From Bradyrhizobium sp. BR13661 (lineage in GTDB: Bacteria; Pseudomonadota; Alphaproteobacteria; Rhizobiales; Xanthobacteraceae), in NCBI RefSeq assembly GCF_029892425.1, contig NZ_JARXWB010000011.1:62001-126000 (forward strand): DNA of 64,000 nt. Reading direction: 5' to 3'. Positions 43,550-55,136 of this stretch are shown in pieces. The notes beneath the pieces were generated by a model. It had not been told where the DNA came from. It did no database searches and saw nothing but the letters and a program-made list of their open reading frames with translations. Numbering within the stretch: position 1 is the stretch's first letter; the number at the start of each line of letters is the position of its first letter. Made by a program: the position numbers and the translations under genes.

Positions 43550-44734
43550 TCAGATCGGCTTGATCAGCTTGAAGTCGAGACCGTCAGCCTCAGCGAGATG
43601 CATCGGCATCCGCACATATCCGTTGCGGACGGTGACCTGTCCGCGGGCGCCGCTGTAGACGATGTTGCGGCCAGCTGCGAGCATCGGCCCCATCGCCAAT
43701 GAGCCGGCCTTGTTGGCGACCGCTTCGAGAAAGCGCATGCCTTCGTAACCCGATTGTCCCACCGAACCGATCGGCGGTGCATTCGGTCCAAACATCGCAC
43801 GGTAGCGGCTCTGAAAGTCGTCATTGGCCCGCGCGCCGGTGCCGGTGAAATAGCCGGAGGCGCAGAACATGTTCTCGCTGTTGTCGGCGCCGATGCCGAG
43901 CAGAACGGTGTCATCCATGGCGCCCGCCAGCCGCAGCGTGGTGGCGCCCAAGCCGCATTCGCCGAAGGCGCGGTTGAAAGTGCTGCTGTCGGTGCCGATC
44001 AGCGAGATCAGCACCACGTCGGGCCGCGCGGCGCGGATGCGTGCCAGATGCGGCTCGTGATTGTCCTCGCCGAGCGGAACGAACTCCTCGCCGACCACCT
44101 GGCCGCCGGTTTCCTTGATGTAGTTTTTGACGGCCCGGTGCGACTGCCAGGGCCAGACGTAGTCGCTGCCAATCAGATACCAGCGCTTCGCCTTCTTCAC
44201 GTCGGCCAGCCAATGGATCGATGGCCGGCTCTGCCAGCGCGGCGTCTCGCCGATCGCCATCACGCCGGGCGTGCGCTCGCCGCCCTCATAGACCGGCGTG
44301 TAGATATAGGGGATGCGATGCCGCGTGGTGATATCGCGCAGGGCGACGCGGACTGCGCTCGTGTGCAGGCCGACGACGAGATCGACCTCGTCGGAGGCGA
44401 TGGCCTGCTCGGCGCGGTTGAGGACCTCGTCGAGCGGTCCGCCGGCGTCGTAGACGGAGAACTCGATCTCGCGACCGAGGATCCCGCCGCGCTTGTTGAT
44501 CTCGGCAACCGCGAGCCGAGCGCTGTTGGTCGCGCAGGGGCCCCAGACGCCCGGGGATCCCGTGCAGCAGATGAAGCCACCGACACGCAGCTTGTTGGTG
44601 CCGCGGCGCCTGAGAAGCGCGTGATCGCCCGGCGACAGCGCGGCATCAGCCGCCGATGACGACAGATTCCTGAGCAGCAAGGACGGCGGCAACGCCGGAC
44701 CGCCGTGAGCCGGGAAGTTTACCGTCGCGTGCAC
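43550..44734 (-). CDS. AmiC-like amide-sensing periplasmic-binding-fold protein
   Basis: 394 residues from GTG 44734; the frame extends further but without a good start. The ligand-binding domain begins LRVGGFICCTGSPGVWGPCA then LAVAEINKRGGILG, and SDYVWPWQSHRAVKNYIKET and GQSGYEGMRFLEAVANKAG match AmiC/UrtA relatives. No Sec or Tat signal is visible: the first 60 residues are Ala/Ser/Leu-rich without a hydrophobic core. This fits cytoplasmic AmiC, which in Pseudomonas senses amides and controls an amidase operon. First gene of the amidase/ABC operon. An unusual export signal is the alternative. Confidence 0.7.
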   Translation of the reverse strand: MHATVNFPAHGGPALPPSLLLRNLSSSAADAALSPGDHALLRRRGTNKLRVGGFICCTGSPGVWGPCATNSARLAVAEINKRGGILGREIEFSVYDAGGPLDEVLNRAEQAIASDEVDLVVGLHTSAVRVALRDITTRHRIPYIYTPVYEGGERTPGVMAIGETPRWQSRPSIHWLADVKKAKRWYLIGSDYVWPWQSHRAVKNYIKETGGQVVGEEFVPLGEDNHEPHLARIRAARPDVVLISLIGTDSSTFNRAFGECGLGATTLRLAGAMDDTVLLGIGADNSENMFCASGYFTGTGARANDDFQSRYRAMFGPNAPPIGSVGQSGYEGMRFLEAVANKAGSLAMGPMLAAGRNIVYSGARGQVTVRNGYVRMPMHLAEADGLDFKLIKPI

Positions 44735-44828
44735 GCCAACTCCTGTCTGGCACCAGACCTGAAAGCACATTGAGCAGGCGGCCGCGGCATCCGCCCTTTT
44801 GTTGTGCAATCATCCTATTTTGAAAATA

Positions 44829-44840
44829 TTGAATATTCAA
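44829..44840. promoter_or_regulatory. Palindromic candidate operator in MarR/AmiC divergent promoter
   Basis: TTGAATATTCAA is a perfect 12-bp palindrome in an AT-rich stretch between the divergent AmiC-like and MarR genes. MarR dimers bind such inverted repeats, usually in their own divergent promoter, so it is the likely site for the neighbouring regulator. Confidence 0.55.
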
Positions 44841-44913
44841 GAATTGAAGTGCATATAGATGCAGCATTGATTGCAAGACATTCACTCATTTGGGTCAAGA
44901 CGAAGTCTTAGCC

Positions 44914-45348
44914 GTGGCAAAATCCAACGCTCCCATCACCGAACACCTCGCCTACCTGCTCGCGCAAGCCAACCGGGAGATCAACCGGCAGCTGGAACTG
45001 CGCTTGAGCAAGGAGGGAGTTCCCGTCGAGCAATGGCGGATCCTGAAAGTGCTGTCGGACGGCGACGGCCATTCGATGGGCGAGCTTGCGGATGCCGTGC
45101 TGCTCAACCATCCGACGCTGACCAAGATGATCGACCGCATGGTCTCCGACACGCTGGTCTATCGCGTGCAGGACCCGAACGACCGCCGCAAGGTGCTGAT
45201 GTTCATCTCCGACCGCGGCAAGGTGCTGTGCAAGAAGCTCAACTCGCTCGCCGTGGACCAGGAAGAGCACATCCTGGAGAGCTACGGCGACAAGTCGACG
45301 AGCGAGCTGAAGCGGTTGCTGGAGAGCTTGATCGATAGTTCGAATTGA
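44914..45348 (+). CDS. MarR-family transcriptional regulator
   Basis: 144 residues from GTG 44914 (a TTG at 44890 is an alternative). Winged-HTH: VPVEQWRILKVLSDGDGHSM, ELADAVLLNHPTLTKMIDRM (recognition helix) and wing VYRVQDPNDRRKVLMFISDRG, then a dimer helix. Divergent from the AmiC-like gene, it probably represses the amide operon and itself through the palindrome at 44829-44840. The gap behind it up to 45620 shows no gene. Confidence 0.9.
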   Translation: MAKSNAPITEHLAYLLAQANREINRQLELRLSKEGVPVEQWRILKVLSDGDGHSMGELADAVLLNHPTLTKMIDRMVSDTLVYRVQDPNDRRKVLMFISDRGKVLCKKLNSLAVDQEEHILESYGDKSTSELKRLLESLIDSSN

Positions 45349-45620
45349 GACGGGATCGAGCGACGGAGTGTGCGCCAGGCAAGTGGATGCCGGCGCATTC
45401 AAGGGACATTTCGGAGCCCTTCCGCACGATCGCTAACTGATGTAGACTTCCCTGCAGCCGCCACAGGGTAGTGCCGAAGGCCCCGTTGATTGTTAGCGGC
45501 AATTTGCCCACGGCAGGGCTCGCGATCCTTCATTGATCTATTTTGGACCGGCGCTTTTTCATCACGCCGGATGGACTGCATACATTTCATCATCACTCGC
45601 TCCCGAGAGGAGAAGTCATC

Positions 45621-45956
45621 ATGCATTTCTGTATGACAGCGCAGTACACGCCAAAATCGCTCAACGCCATCATGGAGAATCCCAAGACCAATCGTCACGA
45701 GGCGGCCAAGGCGCTGATCGAAGCTGCGGGCGGTAAATTGATTTCGATGTACAGCACGGCTGCCGACGGGCCCGGTGTGCTGGTCATCTTCGACGTACCC
45801 GACCCCAGTGCCGCACCGGCAATATCGGGCACCGTGGTAGCGTCTGGCGCCATCCACAACGTGAACCTCACGCGCTTGTGGACGCAGGATGAAATCACCA
45901 AGGTCCGGCAAATCGCAAGCGAGTTGCGGGGCAAGTATCGGCCGCCCGGCAGCTAG
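45621..45956 (+). CDS. GYD-domain protein
   Basis: 111 residues with GAGAGGAGAAG upstream of ATG 45621. MHFCMTAQYTPKSLNAIMEN, then EAAGGKLISMYSTAADGPGV and LVIFDVPDPSAAPAISGTVV follow the dimeric alpha/beta-barrel layout of the GYD family (the name motif is DGPG-related here). Function unknown. Convergent with secA across a hairpin. Confidence 0.75.
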   Translation: MHFCMTAQYTPKSLNAIMENPKTNRHEAAKALIEAAGGKLISMYSTAADGPGVLVIFDVPDPSAAPAISGTVVASGAIHNVNLTRLWTQDEITKVRQIASELRGKYRPPGS

Positions 45957-45989
45957 AGATCGCATCCACGCTCACAAAGTGGCGCACCA

Positions 45990-46019
45990 GATGCCCCGCT
46001 CAAGTCGAGCCGGGGCATC
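45990..46019. terminator. Bidirectional terminator between GYD gene and secA
   Basis: GATGCCCCG (45990-45998) and CGGGGCATC (46011-46019) form a perfect 9-bp stem with a short loop, in the 81-bp gap between two convergent stop codons. Confidence 0.65.
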
Positions 46020-46037
46020 ACGCCGAGACTCCCGCCC

Positions 46038-48878
<2,841 letters not shown>

Positions 48879-49230
48879 GACCAGTTCCTGTGTTCGCGAA
48901 TGAACCGCGTTGCAGCCAGTAGGTTGTCACCCACTTGCCTATCAACTCACCGTGACGCCTTGTGGTGTCAGTGCCCGACTGCGGGGTCATCCGCCATATG
49001 GGTGGGAATTGGGCAAGTCAGGGTTCAACGGCCAAAAACGCAGCAAAATAAACGCCATCGCCATGGACGCGACCCGGCAGAGATATGGCCGGCCCATAGC
49101 CTTGTCAACGGCGGCCAATGTCGTCGCAAATTCATCATTTTGACAGACTTTTCGCGTTGCCAAGCCCCCCTGAATTGGGCGAGTGTCCGCCCCGCTCGAG
49201 CAGCCCCCTGCTTCAACAAAAGGATTTTCC
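48879..49230. promoter_or_regulatory. Divergent promoter region of secA and the parvulin gene
   Basis: A 352-bp gap without genes. A TTGACA box lies at 49140-49145 on the plus strand, but its -10 box at 17 bp spacing is weak. No riboswitch or SecM-like arrest peptide was recognised. Confidence 0.4.
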
Positions 49231-50169
49231 ATGACCACCTCGTTCCCGGTAACCACCGGCCTGCGTTTCCGCCGTGCGTCCGCCCTGGCTGGCAGCCTCG
49301 CCCTGGCGCTGACCCTGGCCGTCGCGGGCCCTCTCCGGGCGGCCGATGATCCGGTCCTGGCCAAGGTCAATGGCGCTGAAATCAGGAAGAGCGACGTCAC
49401 CATGGCCGAGGAGGAACTCGGAGCGAGCCTCGCCCAGATGGATCCGGCGACCAAGGACCAGAACGTCCTGTCGTTCCTGATCGACATGAAGATCGTGGCC
49501 AAGGCCGCCGAGGACAAGAAGGTCGCGGACGGCGAGGAATTCAAGAAGCGGATGGCGTTCGCCCGCAACCGCCTGCTGATGGACAGCCTGCTCGCCCAGG
49601 AAGGCAAGGCAGCCACCACCGACGACGCCATGAAGAAGGTCTATGAGGAGGCCTCCAAGCAGATCACCGGCGAGCAGGAAGTGCGCGCCCGCCACATCCT
49701 GGTCGAGACCGAGGACGAGGCCAAGGCGGTGAAGGCCGAGCTCGACAAGGGCGCGGATTTCGCCGAACTGGCCAAGAAGAAGTCAAAGGATCCGGGCTCC
49801 GCCGACGGCGGCGACCTCGGCTTCTTCACCAAGGAACAGATGGTGCCGGAATTCTCGGCCGTCGCATTCGCGCTGGAGCCGGGCAAGATCTCCGACCCCG
49901 TGAAGTCGCAGTTCGGCTGGCACGTCATCAAGGTCGAAGAAAAGCGCAACCGCAAGGCGCCGGAGTTCGACCAGGTCAAGCCGCAGATCGAGCAGTACGT
50001 CACCCGCAAGGCCCAGGCCGATTACGTCGCCAAGCTCCGTACCGAGGCCAAGGTCGAGCGGCCGGATCAGCCGGCAGCGGACGCGTCGAAGGATGCCAAG
50101 CCGGCCGACGCAAAGCCCGCGGATGCGAAGCCTGCCGACAGCAAGATGGCCCCTCCGGCCAAGAAGTAA
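49231..50169 (+). CDS. Parvulin-type peptidyl-prolyl isomerase (PpiC/SurA-like), exported
   Basis: 312 residues from ATG 49231 with AAAAGGA upstream. Signal peptide ASALAGSLALALTLAVAGPL ends near RAADD. A SurA-like N-terminal helical domain precedes the parvulin domain (about 150-240): VRARHILVETEDEAKAVKAE, SKDPGSADGGDLGFFTKEQM, FGWHVIKVEEKR. The tail is an Ala/Lys/Asp repeat, ADAKPADAKPADAKPAD. Periplasmic folding factor for outer-membrane proteins. It precedes argJ, separated by a strong hairpin. Confidence 0.92.
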   Translation: MTTSFPVTTGLRFRRASALAGSLALALTLAVAGPLRAADDPVLAKVNGAEIRKSDVTMAEEELGASLAQMDPATKDQNVLSFLIDMKIVAKAAEDKKVADGEEFKKRMAFARNRLLMDSLLAQEGKAATTDDAMKKVYEEASKQITGEQEVRARHILVETEDEAKAVKAELDKGADFAELAKKKSKDPGSADGGDLGFFTKEQMVPEFSAVAFALEPGKISDPVKSQFGWHVIKVEEKRNRKAPEFDQVKPQIEQYVTRKAQADYVAKLRTEAKVERPDQPAADASKDAKPADAKPADAKPADSKMAPPAKK

Positions 50170-50215
50170 GAATTCGCTGTCACTTCGCTGACGCGAAGAG
50201 TATCTAAGCCTACCT

Positions 50216-50248
50216 GATGCCCGGCCCCGCAAAGAGGGGCCGGGCATC
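50216..50248 (+). terminator. Strong hairpin between parvulin gene and argJ
   Basis: GATGCCCGGCCCC and GGGGCCGGGCATC form a 13-bp perfect stem with a 7-nt loop, 47 bp after the parvulin stop and 33 bp before the argJ start. No T run follows, so it may terminate with help from Rho or act as a leader structure of argJ. Confidence 0.6.
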
Positions 50249-50280
50249 TGCATATCCAGACCTCACCAAGGCGCCCCGCG

Positions 50281-51522
50281 ATGTCCTCAACCGTCTCCCC
50301 GCTCGCCCCCAAAAACGTTCCTGACATGCCCGTCATCCCGGGCGTCCGCCTTGCGACGGCCGAGGCCGGCATCCGCTACAAGAACCGCACCGACGTGCTG
50401 CTGGCGATCATGGACAAGGGCACTGCGGTCGCCGGCGTCTTCACCAAGTCGAAGTGCCCCTCCGCGCCAGTCGAATGGTGCCGTGCGAAGCTGAAGGGCG
50501 GCAAGGCCCGCGCGCTCGTCGTCAATTCCGGCAATGCCAATGCCTTCACCGGCAAGACCGGCCGCGCCTCCACCGCGCTGACCGCGAAAATCGCGGCCAA
50601 GGCCGTCGGCTGCAGCGAGAGCGAGATCTTCCTGGCGTCGACCGGCGTGATCGGCGAGCCGCTGGACGCGACCAAGTTCGACGGCGTGCTGGGACGGCTC
50701 GCCGTAACAGCGGAAGCCGGTGACTATCTCGCCGCCGCCAAGGCGATCATGACCACCGACACCTTCCCTAAGGTCGCGACCGCGACCGTCAAGCTCGGCA
50801 AGGCCAAGGTGACGATCAACGGCATGGCCAAGGGCGCCGGCATGATCGCCCCCGACATGGCGACGATGCTGTCCTTCATTTTCACCGACGCGCCGATCGC
50901 GCCCGCCGCGCTCCAGGCGCTGCTCAAGGCCGGCGTCGAGGACACGTTCAATGCGGTGACGATCGACGGCGACACCTCGACCTCGGACACGCTGCTGGCC
51001 TTCGCCACCGGCGCGGCTGCCGAGCACGGCGCGCCCAAGATCAGCCGCGCCAGCGATCCGCGCCTGAAAGCCTTCGTCAAAGCCTTCAACCAGATCCTCG
51101 CCAATCTCTCCGAGCAGGTCGCCCGCGACGGCGAAGGCGCGCGCAAGCTGGTCGAGATCACCGTCGAGGGCGCCAAGACCAAGGCCTCCGCACGCAAGAT
51201 CGCGATGTCGATTGCGAATTCGCCGCTGGTAAAGACCGCGATCGCCGGCGAGGACGCCAATTGGGGACGCGTGGTGATGGCGGTCGGCAAGGCCGGCGAG
51301 CCGGCCGATCGCGACAAGCTGTCGATCTCCTTCAACGGCATCCGCGTCGCCAAGAGCGGCGCACGCGATCCCTCCTATGACGAGACGCAGGTGTCGGAAG
51401 CGATGAAGGCTCCGGAGATCGCAATCAAGGTCTCGCTCGGCCTCGGCAAGGGCCGCGACCGCGTGCTGACCTGCGACCTCACCAAGGAATATGTCGCGAT
51501 CAACGGCGATTACAGATCGTAA
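50281..51522 (+). CDS. argJ: Bifunctional ornithine acetyltransferase / N-acetylglutamate synthase
   Basis: 413 residues. KGAGMIAPDMATMLSFIFTD carries the self-cleavage site with the nucleophilic Thr in MATML. VNSGNANAFTGKTG and NWGRVVMAVGKAGEPADRD are also typical. It recycles acetyl from acetylornithine to glutamate in arginine synthesis. Confidence 0.96.
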   Translation: MSSTVSPLAPKNVPDMPVIPGVRLATAEAGIRYKNRTDVLLAIMDKGTAVAGVFTKSKCPSAPVEWCRAKLKGGKARALVVNSGNANAFTGKTGRASTALTAKIAAKAVGCSESEIFLASTGVIGEPLDATKFDGVLGRLAVTAEAGDYLAAAKAIMTTDTFPKVATATVKLGKAKVTINGMAKGAGMIAPDMATMLSFIFTDAPIAPAALQALLKAGVEDTFNAVTIDGDTSTSDTLLAFATGAAAEHGAPKISRASDPRLKAFVKAFNQILANLSEQVARDGEGARKLVEITVEGAKTKASARKIAMSIANSPLVKTAIAGEDANWGRVVMAVGKAGEPADRDKLSISFNGIRVAKSGARDPSYDETQVSEAMKAPEIAIKVSLGLGKGRDRVLTCDLTKEYVAINGDYRS

Positions 51523-51525
51523 GCC

Positions 51526-52857
51526 TCACCCCGCAATGCGCGCGTCGGCGACGGCCTTCTTGAACAGCGCGTTCATCGCATCCGAAATGCCTTGCGTCGG
51601 GCTCACCTCGAAATAGAGCCCGGGCGAGGCGCAGCTCTGCATGTTCTGTGCGATCTGGCTGTTCGGCGACGGGCCGAACGGTCCCTGATTGAAGGGATCG
51701 ATATAGGTCATGTACCAGGAGTTGGTCGGCAGTTGCAGATAGGTGGTGTAGAGCACCGCGATCTTGATGCCGCGATTCTTGATCGTGGTGCAGAGCGAGA
51801 CATCGATCGGCGACTGGCAGCGGCCGCCGCTCACCGTCGGCTTGGAGCAGCCAGTGTTGTACTCGTCGGCAACACCGTCCGAAACGAAGAACAGATATTT
51901 CATCGGCGCCGCCGACGTGCCGGCGCCAGGCGAGCTGATCGCGGTGTTGATCGCCGGAAACACCGTGCTGAACTGGCTGTCCTTGTCGGCGGTATAGGCA
52001 TCGTTGTTGCCATAAACACCCATCAGATCGATGGAGCCTGCCGCCGTCTTGGCGCTCGACAGGCTCGCTGACAGCGAAAACAGCGCGCGCAGGCCGATGG
52101 TCTGCGACGACGCGCCGAAATCGTAGATCGCCATGCGGAACTGGTTCGAGTAGGTTTCAGTGGCGCTGGCCGTATCCATCAGCGACTGCGTCGCGCTGCG
52201 GAGCACGTCGATCCGCGTGGTCACGCCGAGCGTCTTGGCAAGATTGTAGTAATTGTTCGGATCATTGTAGTCGTGACAGGCGAAGGCGCATTTGTCCGAC
52301 GTGTGGTTGACCATGGTGCTGACGTCAGTCGGCGTCGCCGCTACGCCCATCGACGGCGAATTGTCCAGCAGCAGATAGAAGTCGACGTAGAGCGGCATGT
52401 TGACGGTCGAGGTCGACGTGCCTGTTACCGTCAGCGAGCTCCTGCCGATCAGGCCGAGAAACATGGTGTTTATAGTGGCGCTGAAGGTGACCGTGGACGT
52501 GACGGTCGAGCCGCTTTTGACCACGGTCGGTGTCACGCTGTTCAGCGTATAGCCGGTCAAATTGTAGCGGTTGGCATCGAAGATATTCTGGGCATCGGTC
52601 ACGCCGACGGCAATCGGGCCGTCCGATGTCATCGAGCCCGCAGCCAGGAAGGCCGGCGAGGCCTTGGCGATCGCGCCGACGCTGGCCGCGTCAGCCGCGG
52701 CCTGCAGCTTGGTCCGGGTCTGTGTCGCGCGGGAGTAATCGATCGTGCAGCCGACCGCGGTGATCAGCGGCACGCAGGAAATCGCGAAGATCACCGCGAT
52801 ATTGCCCCTGGTGTCGCGGACGAACCGGCGGATGAGAGTGCGAAGCGCAACGTGCAT
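51526..52857 (-). CDS. TadG-like pilus-assembly protein with von Willebrand A domain
   Basis: 443 residues. The N-terminus RFVRDTRGNIAVIFAISCVP is the TadE/TadG-like start with a membrane helix (about 20-40), then TRTKLQAAADAASVGAIAKA. The extracytoplasmic part holds a vWA metal site, FYLLLDNSPSMG (DxSxS), and later LFFVSDGVADEY. In Tad systems TadG anchors the secretion machine; no other tad gene is in the window, so it is an orphan. An intervening Cys-rich segment (DKCAFACHDYNDPNNYY) is unexplained. Confidence 0.85.
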   Translation of the reverse strand: MHVALRTLIRRFVRDTRGNIAVIFAISCVPLITAVGCTIDYSRATQTRTKLQAAADAASVGAIAKASPAFLAAGSMTSDGPIAVGVTDAQNIFDANRYNLTGYTLNSVTPTVVKSGSTVTSTVTFSATINTMFLGLIGRSSLTVTGTSTSTVNMPLYVDFYLLLDNSPSMGVAATPTDVSTMVNHTSDKCAFACHDYNDPNNYYNLAKTLGVTTRIDVLRSATQSLMDTASATETYSNQFRMAIYDFGASSQTIGLRALFSLSASLSSAKTAAGSIDLMGVYGNNDAYTADKDSQFSTVFPAINTAISSPGAGTSAAPMKYLFFVSDGVADEYNTGCSKPTVSGGRCQSPIDVSLCTTIKNRGIKIAVLYTTYLQLPTNSWYMTYIDPFNQGPFGPSPNSQIAQNMQSCASPGLYFEVSPTQGISDAMNALFKKAVADARIAG

Positions 52858-52978
52858 GGCTCGAGCCCGGAATGTTCAAAGAGTTCCCATTCTACGAGCG
52901 GTCGATTAAGTATGACTTAGAGCGCGGACCCGCATGGGGTTAACGAACCGTAAAGATCTTCAGCGAGCGACATCAGGC

Positions 52979-53389
52979 ATGGCCGATCTCAAACTGACAC
53001 TGGTGGTGGCGTGCGCGCTGGTCGACGCCGACAAGCGCGTCCTGATCGCGCAACGCCCCCCGGGCAAGACGCTCGCCGGCCTCTGGGAGTTTCCCGGTGG
53101 TAAACTGGAGCCCGGCGAGCGGCCGGAGCAGAGCCTGATCCGCGAGCTCAACGAGGAGCTCGGCATCACCGTCGCCGAGCCGTGCCTGGCGCCGCTGACC
53201 TTTGCCAGCTACGGCTACGAGACCTTTCATCTGTTGATGCCGCTCTACATCTGCCGGCGCTGGGAAGGGATGGTCGAAGCCCGCGAAGGCCAGACGCTGG
53301 CCTGGGTCCGTGCCAACAAGCTGCGCGACTATCCGATGCCCCCGGCGGACATTCCGCTGATCCCGCATTTGATCGATTTGCTGATGTGA
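52979..53389 (+). CDS. mutT: 8-oxo-dGTP diphosphatase (MutT)
   Basis: 136 residues from ATG 52979. Nudix box around GGKLEPGERPEQSLIRELNE EELGI with RELxEELGI. LIAQRPPGKTLAGLWEFPGG and the C-terminal AWVRANKLRDYPMPPADIPL are typical MutT. It removes 8-oxo-dGTP. An earlier start at 52934 is possible but is not needed for the fold. Confidence 0.9.
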   Translation: MADLKLTLVVACALVDADKRVLIAQRPPGKTLAGLWEFPGGKLEPGERPEQSLIRELNEELGITVAEPCLAPLTFASYGYETFHLLMPLYICRRWEGMVEAREGQTLAWVRANKLRDYPMPPADIPLIPHLIDLLM

Positions 53390-53395
53390 GGCAGA

Positions 53396-53551
53396 CCGTG
53401 CCCCGGACGCCATCAGCGCGTCTACGCGCGTCTTCGACGCGCTATGGCAGCGCTCTTGCGGTGCGCTGCAGAGCCGGGGCCCATGCCTGCCGCAGAGCTG
53501 GGTCCCGGCTCTGCGCAGCAGCGTAAGAACGCTGCTGCGCGTCCGGGACAC
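53396..53551. repeat. Dispersed repeat between mutT and methyltransferase gene
   Basis: GTGCCCCGGACGCCATCAGC at one end and TGCTGCGCGTCCGGGACAC at the other, with inner inverted pieces around CAGAGCCGGGGCCCATGC and GCTGGGTCCCGGCTCTGC. Related to 28637-28702; it separates convergent genes. Confidence 0.55.
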
Positions 53552-53554
53552 AGG

Positions 53555-54391
53555 TTACTCCTTCCCGGCCTTCTTCACCGCCTCGGCCAGGCTCGCCTTG
53601 GCCGAACCCGGCTTCAGCGGCTGCTGCTGGCTCGCATGCGGCGCCCAGCCTGAGAGCCAGATGATGTCGAAGGTCGCGCGGATGCGCCCATCCACATCGG
53701 CAAAACGCTCGGCATAGATTTCAGCCATGCGCAGCAGCGTCGCGCGCCGGCTTGGCGCACGCCGCCGCTCGATCAGCACATTGGTCGCGCCCATACGACG
53801 AAGATCCTGCATCAGCGCGAACGCGCTGGAATAGCGCACCACGACACGATCGACGTCGGTGACCGGCAGCGCAAAGCCGGCCCGCTGCAGCAGCGCCCCG
53901 ATGTCGCGCAAATCAGCAAATGGCGCGACGCGCGGCGACACGCCGCCCTCGCATTCGGCCTCCGCCGCGGCAAAAGCCTGCCGCAACTCGGTCAGGCTAT
54001 CGCCGCCGATCATCGCGGCGAGCAACAATCCATCCGGCTTCAACGCGCGGCGGATTTGCGCGAACACGCCCGGCAGATCGTTGACGAATTGCAGCGCCAG
54101 CGCCGAGACGACGAGATCGAGACTATCGGGCGCAAGGGGCAGTTTCTCCGCACCCGTCGCATCGAGCGCGATGTGTTGGGTCGCACGCAGCCCAGCGAGC
54201 CCCTCCCCAGGCGTCCACAGATCAGCCGGCGCCTGAAACTCGCGCATCACCGCAGCCAACCGGTCGGACATGTCCTCCGCGACCCGGTCGAGCAGGAAGG
54301 TCACCTCGCCCAGCGCCTGCGCGCGGCCCTGCCTTGCGTGCAGCAATGCGCGATCGAACAAGACTGGTGGGGTCTGCGGGGTCTGAGCCAT
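53555..54391 (-). CDS. SAM-dependent methyltransferase, NDUFAF5/BioC-like
   Basis: 278 residues. Starts PPVLFDRALLHARQGRAQAL; SAM-binding motif I is weak (LRATQHIALDATGAEKLPLA), then LDLVVSALALQFVNDLPGVF and LKPDGLLLAAMIGGDSLTEL. This layout is the bacterial relative of NDUFAF5, a complex I assembly hydroxylase/methyltransferase, and of BioC. No biotin gene is near. Divergent from the macro-domain gene. Confidence 0.8.
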   Translation of the reverse strand: MAQTPQTPPVLFDRALLHARQGRAQALGEVTFLLDRVAEDMSDRLAAVMREFQAPADLWTPGEGLAGLRATQHIALDATGAEKLPLAPDSLDLVVSALALQFVNDLPGVFAQIRRALKPDGLLLAAMIGGDSLTELRQAFAAAEAECEGGVSPRVAPFADLRDIGALLQRAGFALPVTDVDRVVVRYSSAFALMQDLRRMGATNVLIERRRAPSRRATLLRMAEIYAERFADVDGRIRATFDIIWLSGWAPHASQQQPLKPGSAKASLAEAVKKAGKE

Positions 54392-54499
54392 GCCGCTGGT
54401 TACGCCGATGACGGCCAGTCTGGCAACCCGCCCAACGGCAACGCAGGTGGCGCAACCGGGCGCGCCATCGTATGGTCAGGCCTCACCGAGGCTTGGGTC

Positions 54500-55087
54500 G
54501 TGTTCAGCATTTATCTTCGCGATATCAACGCAGACGTTGTCGAAGCGTGGCGAACTGCATTTACCGACGTGGCAGACGTCGAAGTTTCGCTTGGCGACAT
54601 CTTTGCGCAACAGGCCGATGCAATCCTGAGCCCGGCTAACAGCTTTGGGCACATGGATGGCGGCATCGACCTGCTTTACTCGCGCTATTTCGGTTGGGAT
54701 CTCCAGACCAATCTCCAAGCCATATTGGCAGAGCAGCATTATGGAGAGCTGCCAGTCGGCCAGGCGATCGTGCTCGCCACTGACCACGAACGCTTCCCGT
54801 ATCTGGTGAGTGCGCCCACGATGCGGGTCCCGGCGCGCATCGATCAGACCGTCAATGTGTACCTCGCATTTCGGGCAGCTCTCATTGCCGTCCTGTCGTA
54901 CAATGCCGGCGACGGTGAGACGATTCAGTCCCTCCTCGTCCCGGGTCTAGGAACGGGCGTAGGCGCAATGCCTCCTGTGCGGGCCGCCCGCCAGATGCGG
55001 CTTGCCTACGACTCGATCCTCGCACCCGCCTCAGAGCGACGAAGCGCCCGCGCCATCCTAAGAGAGCACCACGAACTGCTTTCGTGA
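54500..55087 (+). CDS. Macro-domain protein
   Basis: 195 residues from GTG 54500, the only sensible in-frame start. ADVEVSLGDIFAQQADAILS then PANSFGHMDGGIDLLYSRYF is the ADP-ribose-binding loop of macro domains, and LLVPGLGTGVGAMPPVRAAR is the second loop. A role in removing or binding ADP-ribose is expected. It is AT-richer than comF and mutT next to it and may have been acquired. No ART toxin partner is visible. Confidence 0.8.
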   Translation: MFSIYLRDINADVVEAWRTAFTDVADVEVSLGDIFAQQADAILSPANSFGHMDGGIDLLYSRYFGWDLQTNLQAILAEQHYGELPVGQAIVLATDHERFPYLVSAPTMRVPARIDQTVNVYLAFRAALIAVLSYNAGDGETIQSLLVPGLGTGVGAMPPVRAARQMRLAYDSILAPASERRSARAILREHHELLS

Positions 55088-55136
55088 CGGCCCCTTGACA
55101 CTTGAGCACCGCTGGGCAGAACGCTAGCCTCCCCCC

